IMG/VR virus record: IMGVR_UViG_3300031576_000006
Location: 52,232-116,231 of that record
Direction: 5' to 3' (one strand)
DNA length: 64,000 nucleotides
Origin: a virus
Shown here: piece after piece, positions 31,394 to 41,689 of the stretch
Layout of the letters: each line of letters starts with the position of its first letter
Numbering within the stretch: position 1 is the stretch's first letter
Translations under genes and position numbers: made by a program
Notes under the pieces: generated by a model
The model's database searches: none
What the model was told of the DNA's origin: nothing
The model's input: the letters and a program-made list of their open reading frames with translations, nothing else

Positions 31394-33496
31394 ATGTCCG
31401 TCAAGCAAAGATTTAACTGGCTCGATAATATGCGCGTAGACAAGCCGCATTTAAAATCGGTAGACGACTCCGTTCTATTTGATTTTAAGTCCTTGTTACA
31501 GGGCTTTATCTCCGATACTCCATATATTCTTAGAGGCTTTGATATCAACAATCCAGGTGCTGCCATTAACGGCAATGCCTCGAATCTTCAGGTTATTGTC
31601 GATACCGCAAATATTTGGATGCCATCCGAAGCTGATGGGGCATTTCTCAGGGTTGTAACTGGTCAAGCTAATGAGACCTTAAGTTCTGCAAATGTTAACG
31701 TAAGCGGATCTTTCACGGCCTCCGCAATCAATTATGTTTCTGTAAAGTTTACCAGGGCTACCGATCCAACCACTAATGATCTCGTTGCCTTCTGGGATGT
31801 GGATGCAGAAGTAGAATTTACAAAAACAGTTCCGCTCGGTCTTGTACTTAATTATCAATTTGTAATTAATACGGCTGGATTCAGCACAAATTCTCCGATC
31901 GCTATTATAAGCACTGATGCCTCAAATAATGTCACTTCGATATCCAATGCAAAAAATTCAATGTTCCGTTTGGGCAAAGGCGGATCTTCTCCAAGTTCTT
32001 CATATAACTGGGCTTACCCGGTAGCTACTGAGAACCCTCTCACTTTAACTGCCTCTGGCGGCCCTAATCCATATTCTGGCGGCGACTGGGAAATCAAAGA
32101 CTTCAAGTCCTGGATGGACGCAGTAATGACCGAAATTAAAGCCATGAAAGGTTCTGCCTTTTGGTACTCGGCTGGATCATCTGCCCTACCAGGAGTTAAT
32201 CTCCCCGACTCATGGTTTGATGCGAACGGCTCAAATCTTACTGGTGTTGGTGAATATCAACATGACGATGCAATTGCCGGTAAGCTTACCTGGACATCAA
32301 ACGTATACCTTAGATCAGTTATCGGACCTTTAACTTACACAATTCCCGCAAATAACGTCACGCTTAGTGATACTCAGGTTGCATATATCCAACTTATTCG
32401 TAATCAAGATTTCCAACCGGCCAATACATTCACATTCACCAACGGATCTGCAATTGTTTCAGCTACTGCAAATGTTACTGGTATCGTTGCTGGCGATTGG
32501 ATTAAATTCGACGCACACGACCTTGGTAAGTGGGCAAAAGTTTTAACTGTTGTAACAAATACAGTTACACTCACCGCAGTTTATACTGGAGCTAATGCTA
32601 TTGGCAAAGCCCTGAGAGCACAAGGTTCTTATACGATGTCCTTTGCAAGTCCGACCTCTGTCCCTGCAGACGCAAACGTTTATTGGATTGCAAGGCGAGA
32701 CGATAACGCAGTTACCTCCTCTACTATTGAAACAATTGCAAACTCAGGTGCTACTCGCACGAGCAATATTGCCACTATTAAGACTACCGCTGCACATAAC
32801 TTAGTTGAAGGACAAACGGTCAGTGTTTCTGGAGTTTCAGACACCTCATTCAATGGAATATTTGATATATTATCAACCCCAACCGCAACTACATTCACAT
32901 ATACCAATCCAGGTTCAGATGTAGGATTAACTACAGCTGGCGGTGGATCTGTTAGTGTTCGAGCAAAAATTTATCTACGCGCACTTGGAGAGTTGATCCA
33001 AGGCGAACAGCGTCAAATCGATGATAGTATTAGTGAAGATCTTTTAGAGGCAATAGGTCTATCTAGCGAAACATCAATGCCAAACTATGCTTCATTTTCT
33101 TCTGGATCACTTAATCTTCCAAACTATAATACTGTAGCGAACGAATCAATTGTAGTTAGGGTTGCAAAACTTACAGCGATGCTTGCGGATATTCAACAAA
33201 ACTACAATGTCTCTATTGATCCAGGATTATTTACTTGGAGTGGAACGGATATCACCATCACATCAGCAAAACTTAGTATCCCAGGTACAACTATTGGCGC
33301 GGCTGCAGTTACAATTAACAATCTTGCCTCTACGGCTCTGGCCGATGGCGAATGTCTATATGTTGACATCAGCCGAACGGTTGGTGCGGCTTTGACACTT
33401 TCATCTCCAACCGCATTAACCCTATTAACTCCATGGCAACAAAGACTTGTTGTTGCACGCAGAATTGGTTCTGACATCTTAGCGAGGGCTTCGTAA
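31394..33496 (+). CDS. Tail fibre-like protein, 700 aa
   Basis: Large all-beta protein typical of fibre or spike-associated proteins. N-terminal attachment-like domain (VKQRFNWLDNMRVDKPHL), several beta domains, and one copy of the mobile domain at about 445-520 (TRTSNIATIKTTAAHN...VSGVSDTSFNGIFDI). C-terminal IPGTTIGAAAVTINNLAST with an ending R-I-G-S-D-I-L. The stop overlaps the next start (TAATG). Function: part of the adsorption apparatus, inferred. Confidence 0.65.
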   Translation: MSVKQRFNWLDNMRVDKPHLKSVDDSVLFDFKSLLQGFISDTPYILRGFDINNPGAAINGNASNLQVIVDTANIWMPSEADGAFLRVVTGQANETLSSANVNVSGSFTASAINYVSVKFTRATDPTTNDLVAFWDVDAEVEFTKTVPLGLVLNYQFVINTAGFSTNSPIAIISTDASNNVTSISNAKNSMFRLGKGGSSPSSSYNWAYPVATENPLTLTASGGPNPYSGGDWEIKDFKSWMDAVMTEIKAMKGSAFWYSAGSSALPGVNLPDSWFDANGSNLTGVGEYQHDDAIAGKLTWTSNVYLRSVIGPLTYTIPANNVTLSDTQVAYIQLIRNQDFQPANTFTFTNGSAIVSATANVTGIVAGDWIKFDAHDLGKWAKVLTVVTNTVTLTAVYTGANAIGKALRAQGSYTMSFASPTSVPADANVYWIARRDDNAVTSSTIETIANSGATRTSNIATIKTTAAHNLVEGQTVSVSGVSDTSFNGIFDILSTPTATTFTYTNPGSDVGLTTAGGGSVSVRAKIYLRALGELIQGEQRQIDDSISEDLLEAIGLSSETSMPNYASFSSGSLNLPNYNTVANESIVVRVAKLTAMLADIQQNYNVSIDPGLFTWSGTDITITSAKLSIPGTTIGAAAVTINNLASTALADGECLYVDISRTVGAALTLSSPTALTLLTPWQQRLVVARRIGSDILARAS

Positions 33497-36400
33497 TGAG
33501 TAAGATCTTATCGGGTTCTAAAGTACAGAATCCTACAGACCTTTTGCAGGGTTCCGCAGTTGATCAGTTAATTGATCGCGGCGCACAAATGTATTCAGAC
33601 CAGCAAGCTACCTTCACTGGTACTGGCATTCTGTTTACCCGTCCAATGTCTGTTAGATTCCAAGATGAAGCTGGTAAATACCACTCAAACACAATCAGAT
33701 TCGATGTTGTTGATCTATTCCAGGCAATACCGGGCACAATTCCATTAGCTGACAAACAGTCAATCGTTTGTAGACTAGACAGAACGACTACAAACACAAA
33801 ATCAATCCTCACTGCCGTCCGTGTATCGAACATCACAACCTTCACAACTACTGTTGTGCATGGATTACAGCTTGGTGACATACTTACGGTCAGTGGCATG
33901 ACCAGCTCGACCTTCAATGGTACGTTCAAAGTCCTGACCATGCCCACCACTTCTTCATTCACAGTTATAAATGTTGGTGCGAACGATACATCAACAATCA
34001 ATGGCTCTTTACTTTCACGTAACGTAATATTGACCGCTGCAGCATATTCACCTACCGAGCCAAACTTAGCCGCTGGTACATATTCAGTCGTCAACACCGA
34101 AGATCTCAAAGATATCTTCTTACAAGAAAAAGACATCGTAATTCTCTTCCGAAGAGAAGATACAACTGATCTATTGCCGGTTGTTATGTTGCCACTTCAC
34201 AAGCAATTATTGGAAGCTGGTCAAACAGTATTCCTTGGTGCTTCTGGATCAGGCGGTGGTGCAGGCGATAGCCTCCAAGCTGACATGAAACGTCGATTGG
34301 GTCTTAGCACCTACGAATCTCTTCACGTTAATGACATTGAAATCCGTAAAGACGTTCGAATTGATCTTCCAAATTCTACCGGCGCGTATTCTCCTGCAGA
34401 TAAAGCATTCAAATTCACATCTATTGGCCAAACAATGCGCTCGTATGAGATGCTTGATCCTGAATTTCTCTCAAAAGGTATCGATCTTCAAAAGGTTGAG
34501 TTCACTCATCGTTGGAAGCCAATATATCTTATAGTTGATTCAATTGCCAACTCTGGTGCTGTTCGTACTACAAATATTGCCACTATCAAAACTACCACTG
34601 CCCATGGATATATTCCCGGCCAATCAGTTGTCGTTGCCAATGTAAGCGATGCTTCATTCGATGGAACATGGGTAATTGCCACAACTCCGACAGGAACTTC
34701 ATTCACATACGCAAATACTGGTGTTGATGTCGCTGCAGCTACTGCTGGAAGCGGGACAGTCAATGCAGTACAAGCCGCAACGTATCAAGCAACTCGCGAT
34801 GGCGTTGAATTCCAAACAGTTTCTTTGACTCAGATCGGCAAAACCGATACTCACGTTGGAACACACACATTCACTGAAGAAGTTACACCTCAAACACTCC
34901 AAACATATGATGTAAGTAATGCAAATATCAACAATATACTCAATGATTCAGCCGCGATATCTCGTGCCCAAAAATTTGCCGTTACACACACAGAGACAGC
35001 ACGGTTTTTAACGCTTTATTTGAACAAATTGGAATCAGCCGGTAACTTAACCGGACATTTCTATGTTCGCGTCGTTCGAGATGATGCAGGACTCCCATCT
35101 ACAGATCCAAATGACATCGTAAAAGAATCAATCAGCTACGACATCGACACTCTCGCTACCGGCAACATCTCAGTTGTTGTAGACGTAAGTCTCTGCACAT
35201 TGGTTGCTGGCACTTACTGGTGGGAAATCATACCAGACGCTGAATATCAATCATCCTACCTTGGTGGAACTCGCGAACTTCGCGTTCGTGGCGATACCAC
35301 TCCTAGTACGTATGATGGTGCTCAACAAAACCTTGCTGGAGTCTGGTCTTTAACTGCCAGTAATGCAAATACATATCTATTGACTGGCCGTTTATTGACC
35401 ATGAAATTCCAAGTTACGGCTTCGGCTGCGAACTTGTTGTCAATTGGATACGGAGCTTTGTTCGAACCGCTTGTCGGAACTACACAGACTCTCTATCCAA
35501 AAGAAGTTCAACGCTTCACATTTAGTGGAGATGAGAATCGAGTATTGTTTACGCTTGGATTCTTACCTGACCCTGATCTTTTAGTGGTTTATGACCCCAA
35601 GAGAGGTCAATCTTACGTTGTCGATGATGATGTATTTAGAATCGTAGGCTTTAACGTAACATTTGAGCCTAATACTTTTGATTTCCCAGGTGAAGAAATC
35701 AAGCTGGTCTTTAGTCAGATTGTTGGACAAGGTTTCGATAACTCAGATCAAAATGCAAACGCAATCGCAGAGATCAACAGTAATTTGATTGATCTTGGCG
35801 AAGAGTTAGCGGCGTTGTCTAATTCAATGATTTTGCCGAAGATCCCAGCTCCGTTCACATCTATCCAGAATCGTGTTTTGATGGTGGATCTTACACAGGA
35901 TCTTAAATCGAAACTTGCACCTCAGAGATTCCACGCTCAGCAACTGGTACTTATGCCTAACGAGCTTGGTCCTAACGGTGAAGCCGTATGGGGATTAGCT
36001 AACGATAAATTTGGTCAAGTTCGATTCGTCGGTACTTGGACTATGATTGCGAGCACAGAAGGATGCCATCCTCTCGGTGCTACGGCTGGTGATTACGTAG
36101 AAATTTCATTTGCTGGAACTGGAATGAACTGTTTGGCGATTGGACAATCTCCTCGTGACGTTCGAGCATCCGTTGATGGAGGAGCGCCTGGCGTAAATAT
36201 ATTCAGCTTATCAAGCTCTGTTCTCCTTAGTCGAAACTATTCATCAAACGAAGTAAATCCAGTCACAACAGGCCTCACATATGGAATGCACACAGTAAAA
36301 TTGACAGTCACAACAGCAAACTTCCACTTCATGGGATTTGAATCGTTCACATCAGAATCAACAGGCCTTATCCGAATCAATCCAGGATCTCAATATAATA

Positions 36401-38046
36401 AGGGAAAGAAAAGAACTTTAGCTTCACAATTCACTACGGCATACAACGCAAGCTTCGACTCTGGAGTCTTAGCTGCTCGCGGTGGTAGGGTTGCAATCTT
36501 TCAAAAATTAGATGGTTCGTTTGGTAAATATGTTCAGCCGACCGATGAAACGTCTCAATTTATCAATGATGCAACTAATCCAACAGATCACGCTAATGAA
36601 GAAGTTGCAAGAATTTACAATTTCAGAGAGTTTGGGTATGGACTTTCTACTGACTTTCAAACCTTAACAGGAACTATAGCCGACAAATCCATGATCCTTG
36701 ACGATGGCGTCACTAGTTTAGTGTGCAATGATTGTAATACAGACCAAGTCGGTGTTAAGGACGCATTGGTAAATGCTCAAGCAGCCGGTTCATTCTGGAC
36801 ATTCACATGGGTTGGAACAGGAATCGATATATTTAATGCTCACACGCTTGTACCTTCAGTAAACTTTCCAGTTTTAACTCTTGATGGAACACAAATCGTA
36901 TCTGGAGGCACAAACAGATTCACTGCTAATAGCTGGCAAAGAATTGCATCTGGTCTTCCATACGGAACACACACATTAAAAATGGCTCAGGCTGTTGGTG
37001 GTACAGGATTCAGAGTTTCTGACTTTAAAGTTTATAGACCAATGACTCCGGCTGCTCCAGCTAATGCAATTATCACTGATATATATGACATTCCAGCTAC
37101 ATACGTAGGAACTGGGATAACTGGAACAACAAACGCCGCTAACATTCAAGTCGCGACAGGCGTCATCTCTAAAGCCGCAACTCGCGAACATGTTTTTGTT
37201 GGGGCTTGGCTGATAGATTCACCACCAGACCCAACACTGTTTTCTCAATCTATTGGTGGTGGTACTGATTATCGAACTAATTTCTGGGGAATAGGTTTCG
37301 TGATTCACCTTTCAGACTCAAGTGCTGGAACATATGACTACACCGTATCTATCGATGGAGTTCTTAATGCAACAGGCGTTGCTAGATCTAACTCATCAAA
37401 CCTTGGTGGTGGATCTTACCGCGTAACTTCAGTGGTGGGCGCACAACCAGCTCGTGTTGAGTTTACCGGACTGTCGATGAATAAACATACAATAATCGTT
37501 ACTAAAACTGCAGGTGCGGGTACATTTAGACTTCAAGCTATGCACTTGATCATGCCGATCTATTCTCATCAAAACTCTGGACCAAATGTTTACCAAAACA
37601 TGTTGACAGTTGGGTCTAGTGGTATGACTGACATGAGAAAATTTACTCCTGCAGATGATCCAGACAAAGCGGAATTCTCAAAAGCTAGCGGTATCACTTC
37701 TGCCCCTACGACAACATCAACATCATATGTGCCCTTATTCGAATGTTCAAATGCTATCTACACCACAAAAAGAAAATTAAGAGTAAAGTTCCAAAGCCCG
37801 TTTACTACCAACGCAGGCAACCAAGACGTATCAGCGGCCATATATTTAGACGGCATAAGGGTTGCCGAAGTGAACGCTACAACCCCATCGGCAACCTATA
37901 ACTTTGAGCTGTCTATGAATCAGACCTTCCCAATAGCTCCTGGATTCCATCAAGTTTTTATATTTTGGAAGACTAATGCCGGTACAGCAACGGCATCTGG
38001 AAACACTGCAGCTACAAGACTCATTGAGCTTGAGGGGGTTGACTAA
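33496..38046 (+). CDS. Large receptor-binding tail protein, 1516 aa
   Basis: The N-terminus (about 1-90) has a fibre-attachment character. Two copies of the 70-aa mobile domain (about 108-175 and 350-425), then a module with helical and beta parts, and in the last half a three-fold series of beta domains: R-F-V-G-T-W...G-D-Y-V-E-I-S-F-A-G-T-G (about 840-940), GSFWTFTWVGTGIDIF...GLPYGTHTLKM (about 1095-1165), and HVFVGAWLID...NFWGIGFVIHL...MNKHTIIVTK (about 1230-1345). Similar domains recur in the 735-aa protein at 41690. These beta modules resemble carbohydrate-binding domains of phage fibres. Confidence 0.7.
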   Translation: MSKILSGSKVQNPTDLLQGSAVDQLIDRGAQMYSDQQATFTGTGILFTRPMSVRFQDEAGKYHSNTIRFDVVDLFQAIPGTIPLADKQSIVCRLDRTTTNTKSILTAVRVSNITTFTTTVVHGLQLGDILTVSGMTSSTFNGTFKVLTMPTTSSFTVINVGANDTSTINGSLLSRNVILTAAAYSPTEPNLAAGTYSVVNTEDLKDIFLQEKDIVILFRREDTTDLLPVVMLPLHKQLLEAGQTVFLGASGSGGGAGDSLQADMKRRLGLSTYESLHVNDIEIRKDVRIDLPNSTGAYSPADKAFKFTSIGQTMRSYEMLDPEFLSKGIDLQKVEFTHRWKPIYLIVDSIANSGAVRTTNIATIKTTTAHGYIPGQSVVVANVSDASFDGTWVIATTPTGTSFTYANTGVDVAAATAGSGTVNAVQAATYQATRDGVEFQTVSLTQIGKTDTHVGTHTFTEEVTPQTLQTYDVSNANINNILNDSAAISRAQKFAVTHTETARFLTLYLNKLESAGNLTGHFYVRVVRDDAGLPSTDPNDIVKESISYDIDTLATGNISVVVDVSLCTLVAGTYWWEIIPDAEYQSSYLGGTRELRVRGDTTPSTYDGAQQNLAGVWSLTASNANTYLLTGRLLTMKFQVTASAANLLSIGYGALFEPLVGTTQTLYPKEVQRFTFSGDENRVLFTLGFLPDPDLLVVYDPKRGQSYVVDDDVFRIVGFNVTFEPNTFDFPGEEIKLVFSQIVGQGFDNSDQNANAIAEINSNLIDLGEELAALSNSMILPKIPAPFTSIQNRVLMVDLTQDLKSKLAPQRFHAQQLVLMPNELGPNGEAVWGLANDKFGQVRFVGTWTMIASTEGCHPLGATAGDYVEISFAGTGMNCLAIGQSPRDVRASVDGGAPGVNIFSLSSSVLLSRNYSSNEVNPVTTGLTYGMHTVKLTVTTANFHFMGFESFTSESTGLIRINPGSQYNKGKKRTLASQFTTAYNASFDSGVLAARGGRVAIFQKLDGSFGKYVQPTDETSQFINDATNPTDHANEEVARIYNFREFGYGLSTDFQTLTGTIADKSMILDDGVTSLVCNDCNTDQVGVKDALVNAQAAGSFWTFTWVGTGIDIFNAHTLVPSVNFPVLTLDGTQIVSGGTNRFTANSWQRIASGLPYGTHTLKMAQAVGGTGFRVSDFKVYRPMTPAAPANAIITDIYDIPATYVGTGITGTTNAANIQVATGVISKAATREHVFVGAWLIDSPPDPTLFSQSIGGGTDYRTNFWGIGFVIHLSDSSAGTYDYTVSIDGVLNATGVARSNSSNLGGGSYRVTSVVGAQPARVEFTGLSMNKHTIIVTKTAGAGTFRLQAMHLIMPIYSHQNSGPNVYQNMLTVGSSGMTDMRKFTPADDPDKAEFSKASGITSAPTTTSTSYVPLFECSNAIYTTKRKLRVKFQSPFTTNAGNQDVSAAIYLDGIRVAEVNATTPSATYNFELSMNQTFPIAPGFHQVFIFWKTNAGTATASGNTAATRLIELEGVD

Positions 38047-38831
38047 TGGCAACACAAATCACCTCACAAAATAGAGATCAAAGGCTTGGACAGCTTACTC
38101 ATTCGGCTGGCAATATAGTTCTTGCCGCTTCAACAATTCATATTGGAGCACTGCAATATACAACAGATACGAGCAAATCGGTTGCGCTTCCATCTTTGAT
38201 CGCTAATACAAGATATCAAGTGTACGCAGTAGACAACGGTGCAAGCGACGTTGCTTTGGTGATCTCAACAAACGAAAACTCAGTTGGTCCTGCTAGCTAC
38301 AACAAATGGAAGCTGGTTGGTTCACTTTATGCCGGAGCGACAGCATTTGGTAGTTTTGCTAATATTAAAGGATCGCCACGAACAGAGAGCATAGCATATA
38401 CTCCACCATTGACAGGATTGACTGGACCAACTGGAATTGTATTTTTTTGGCGAAGGGATGGTAAAAGAATATATGTATGGGGAACCGTTGATAGCGTAGG
38501 TACAGTGACCGCCACTGATGCTAGAGTTGACCTTCCTACAAATTTAATTGTCGATACTATAAATTTGGATACCGGAAAAACTCCAATTGGCCATGTGACA
38601 AGAACTAGCAACGCTGCGGCTACAGCCATATTGAATGATGGTCTTATATTTTGGAATACCACCTATACCAATGCTATGTCTCTCGGAAGGTTAAACCAAG
38701 GCGCTGGGAATACTAACATAATTCAAGCCGGATGGGATACCTTTACCTCTTCTAGTTTTGGATTAATTGTAACAGCGTCAGCGGGACTACCAATTACAGG
38801 CTGGTCCAACACTCCAATAGAGGATTTATAA
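38046..38831 (+). CDS. Tail fibre component, 261 aa
   Basis: Beta-rich protein with Thr/Asn-rich strands and a C-terminal region FFWRRDGKRIYVWGTVDSVG that looks like a distal tip domain. Start overlaps the previous stop (TAATG). Likely part of the fibre tip; family not recognised. Confidence 0.6.
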   Translation: MATQITSQNRDQRLGQLTHSAGNIVLAASTIHIGALQYTTDTSKSVALPSLIANTRYQVYAVDNGASDVALVISTNENSVGPASYNKWKLVGSLYAGATAFGSFANIKGSPRTESIAYTPPLTGLTGPTGIVFFWRRDGKRIYVWGTVDSVGTVTATDARVDLPTNLIVDTINLDTGKTPIGHVTRTSNAAATAILNDGLIFWNTTYTNAMSLGRLNQGAGNTNIIQAGWDTFTSSSFGLIVTASAGLPITGWSNTPIEDL

Positions 38832-38832
38832 T

Positions 38833-40149
38833 ATGTCAGCAGGAATGACAGGCAACAGAAACGACAATATTAAGAGAAGCGATCTATTCGCTGACTCTCT
38901 TATTCCATCTGTTGGATTCAAAAACATTGAATGGAAACACCAGGCGACTGATGGTCAAACTGTCATTGATACCACTTCTTTGACTGCTCCTCCAATTGCT
39001 ACGGCGAATGGATTCTTACAGCCAACGCTTTCTGATCTCGCTTCTGTAAATATGAAGCAGTTTCGAAAGAATCTTACACTCATAAGCTCTACTGGTAAAA
39101 CACTTACCGACTATGTTGACTACAGGGTAACGGATTCCCACACACTTGTTCTTTCTTCACCTGCAATCGAAGGTGAGATCTTCACTGGTCGCATCGAAGC
39201 CAATCCACGGAATGGAACGGCAATGCTCGATGCAAGGCCTTTGGTTTTCACTGGAACATTGGCCGCTGGCAATACAGATTTCAACATTGGACCTTACCAA
39301 ATCGGAGCTTATCTTAACTTCCAACACGGTACAGTAATGATTTTCATTGAGAATCAATTGGCTTATCGTAACGATAACAACCAAGCACCCGGCGCTGGCA
39401 TTAATGGGGATTATCAAGAAATAGCAAATATCATCAGATTCAATACTGCAGATCTTTCAAAGGATCGCAGCGTGTCAGTGATCTCTATTGGTGCATTGGT
39501 TGAATCTCCAGATGGGAGTCAACTCGCAATGCTGGATAGTCTAGCTGGACAGATGGATAAAATCATCGAAGTCTTGGCGGCTGTCAGTGGTCAACCGGAA
39601 TCTTATTTCCAAGCTGCACCAAATCAAGCGGATCTGAAAGCTTTTGGCGATAGAGTTCTGACTCTTGAGAGAATTTATGACGTTAGCGTTCCAACTCTTA
39701 CAAATTGGGCTTCAGTGACAATGACACACAATTGGGGAGCTAATGCAACCTTGACTGCTCTTCGTAGACAAGTTGGGGACTCATATGAATATGAGTGTAA
39801 AATTTTACTTAGTGGGGCACCAACTGCAGTACAGTTGTCTGTTATATTACCTTCTGGTGATGTAATTGATACGTCAAAAATTACAGAATTAACTGGCACT
39901 GGTTCGGTATTAGGTATTGCTAATTGTCGAGATGCTGGAACTGAAATTTATGGACCTGCAATAGTAAACTATGAATCGACAACTACGGTATATCTCCAAA
40001 CTGGAGAAGCTACGGCTGGGCAGTTAGATAACGTAAGCAGCTCGGTTCCTTTTGCCTGGAATACATCAGACACGTTAAATTTTACTTTCAGAGCCCCAAT
40101 TATTGGATTGACTGCAACTCAAACTATTAGACAGATTTTAGGATTATAA
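38833..40149 (+). CDS. Tail fibre component, 438 aa
   Basis: Beta-rich; N-terminus SAGMTGNRNDNIKRSDLFADS, a DNIKRSDLFADSLIPSVGF attachment-like segment, then a middle helical part (QLAMLDSLAGQMDKIIEVLAAVSG) suggestive of a trimer-stabilising coil and a C-terminal beta domain. It begins one base after the preceding stop. Probable fibre part. Confidence 0.6.
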   Translation: MSAGMTGNRNDNIKRSDLFADSLIPSVGFKNIEWKHQATDGQTVIDTTSLTAPPIATANGFLQPTLSDLASVNMKQFRKNLTLISSTGKTLTDYVDYRVTDSHTLVLSSPAIEGEIFTGRIEANPRNGTAMLDARPLVFTGTLAAGNTDFNIGPYQIGAYLNFQHGTVMIFIENQLAYRNDNNQAPGAGINGDYQEIANIIRFNTADLSKDRSVSVISIGALVESPDGSQLAMLDSLAGQMDKIIEVLAAVSGQPESYFQAAPNQADLKAFGDRVLTLERIYDVSVPTLTNWASVTMTHNWGANATLTALRRQVGDSYEYECKILLSGAPTAVQLSVILPSGDVIDTSKITELTGTGSVLGIANCRDAGTEIYGPAIVNYESTTTVYLQTGEATAGQLDNVSSSVPFAWNTSDTLNFTFRAPIIGLTATQTIRQILGL

Positions 40150-40150
40150 G

Positions 40151-40576
40151 ATGGCAGGCGCACGAAGACAATCAAATGATGAAATAGAAACAAGGTTGAA
40201 TGATCTTGAGTCTATCTCTGGAGAGAATTTATCAGCCTTAAGACAATATTCTATAACCGTTACCGGAGGTTCGAGCTGGGCCACAACTAGGGCTGTGGCA
40301 GTTCCCTACAAAACTATAGATGGGACTTGGAGAATTAGAATCAATGTTGCGGGAGTTACCACTACCACAACAACGCTCACTTTGACAATTACTGGAATAG
40401 TATTTAAAACGGGGTTCTCTCAAGCTCTGGCTGGTTCTTCAGATAATTTTCAAGGTATGAGATGTATTGGCAATGGTGGAACCAATACCATAACCATAGC
40501 TTCCGCAACTTCAGATACCCTTTGGTATGTTTCTGGAGATGTTGAACTAAATGCTCAACCAGCGTTTGTTATTTAA
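40151..40576 (+). CDS. Small fibre-associated protein, 141 aa
   Basis: An N-terminal helix (RRQSNDEIETRLNDLESISG, likely trimerisation coil) followed by a Thr-rich beta domain with GGTNTITIASATSDTLWYVSGDVEL. Starts a base after the previous stop. Likely a short fibre or adaptor. Confidence 0.55.
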   Translation: MAGARRQSNDEIETRLNDLESISGENLSALRQYSITVTGGSSWATTRAVAVPYKTIDGTWRIRINVAGVTTTTTTLTLTITGIVFKTGFSQALAGSSDNFQGMRCIGNGGTNTITIASATSDTLWYVSGDVELNAQPAFVI

Positions 40577-40585
40577 GGAATCAAT

Positions 40586-41677
40586 ATGGCAAGTAATCAA
40601 CAACTAACACCAAGACTGAATAGACTGGAACCAAACATCGTTATTGACGGCGGTATGGAGATCTGGCCTGAAGGAACTTCTAGATCCGTAGCCAGTGGCT
40701 CCGATCTTTATGGTGCAGTTCTATTTAGAAACGCTAACGACTCATCTTCTGTAACTTTGACAAACTCTCAACAAGACTCTATCCCTGCTGGAACAAACGT
40801 ACCGTTCTCTAATCAGGTCTCTAAAACCGCTTCAGGAACTCTAGTGCCTGGAACAAGAACCATGCTCAGATATTTTGTTGAAGGATATGACCTGAACAAA
40901 TTATTGAACCAAGAATTCTCGGTTATTTTCTGGGTTAAGTCTACCGTTGCAGCGAATAGAAGTTTAGTTCTAACAAACGGAACGGCAACACATTCTTTTG
41001 TTCAACAGTATAATATTGCATCAGCTAATACTTGGCAGTTACAGGTATTAAAATTTTCTGCATTAAGTTCATGTCCAGGCACCCTTGATAGAGTCAGTGG
41101 TTCAGGACTTCAAGTTAGATTTGGCATCGTTAGTGGATCTACTTTCCAAACAAGCACTCTAAATTCTTGGGTTGCTGGGAATTTTAGCTCTGGAACTGGT
41201 GAAGACACTACTTGGCTCACGGGCACAACTCACGATTTTAGCATTGCCGGTGTGATGATACTTCCTGGCGACTGGACATCGTTGACGTCTAACGTCTCTT
41301 CATATAACTTTCTAAGAGCTGGAAGAAACTTCCAAGATGAACAGTCAATGACACAGAGATATTACGAAAAGAGCTATGATTCAAACTTATCTCCAGGAGC
41401 CATAGCAGGAGGTGGATCAACTTATATACTTATAGCCCAACAAGAAACTGCAAATGAGTATAGAATAAGTACGAGATTTAGCGTTAGAAAAAGAGCTGAT
41501 CCTGTTGTCGTTACCTATGCTCCATCATCTGCCACAGCAAATAGAGTTGAAGGTGCGGTTGTAGAGGTATCGATAGTACAAAGTAAAGGCGAAACTGGCT
41601 TCACTGCAGGAAAAGGTCCAGGAACTACACTGGGCAATCAAATAAATTATCAATGGACAGCGGACGCGAGATTTTAA
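40586..41677 (+). CDS. Fibre or tip protein, 363 aa
   Basis: Begins MASNQQLTPRLNRLEPNIVI; residues 30-200 form a carbohydrate-binding-like beta sandwich (EFSVIFWVKSTVAANRSL), and the C-terminal 100 contain QRYYEKSYDSNLSP, a motif that often ends phage adhesins of this type. Probable receptor-binding protein. Confidence 0.65.
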   Translation: MASNQQLTPRLNRLEPNIVIDGGMEIWPEGTSRSVASGSDLYGAVLFRNANDSSSVTLTNSQQDSIPAGTNVPFSNQVSKTASGTLVPGTRTMLRYFVEGYDLNKLLNQEFSVIFWVKSTVAANRSLVLTNGTATHSFVQQYNIASANTWQLQVLKFSALSSCPGTLDRVSGSGLQVRFGIVSGSTFQTSTLNSWVAGNFSSGTGEDTTWLTGTTHDFSIAGVMILPGDWTSLTSNVSSYNFLRAGRNFQDEQSMTQRYYEKSYDSNLSPGAIAGGGSTYILIAQQETANEYRISTRFSVRKRADPVVVTYAPSSATANRVEGAVVEVSIVQSKGETGFTAGKGPGTTLGNQINYQWTADARF

Positions 41678-41689
41678 TGGAGAATCATA

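Noticed and set aside
33564-34136. 190-aa minus-strand ORF
   Set aside because: Lies wholly inside the 1516-aa adhesin gene, has no ribosome binding site and reads as a shadow of its Thr/Val-rich codons.
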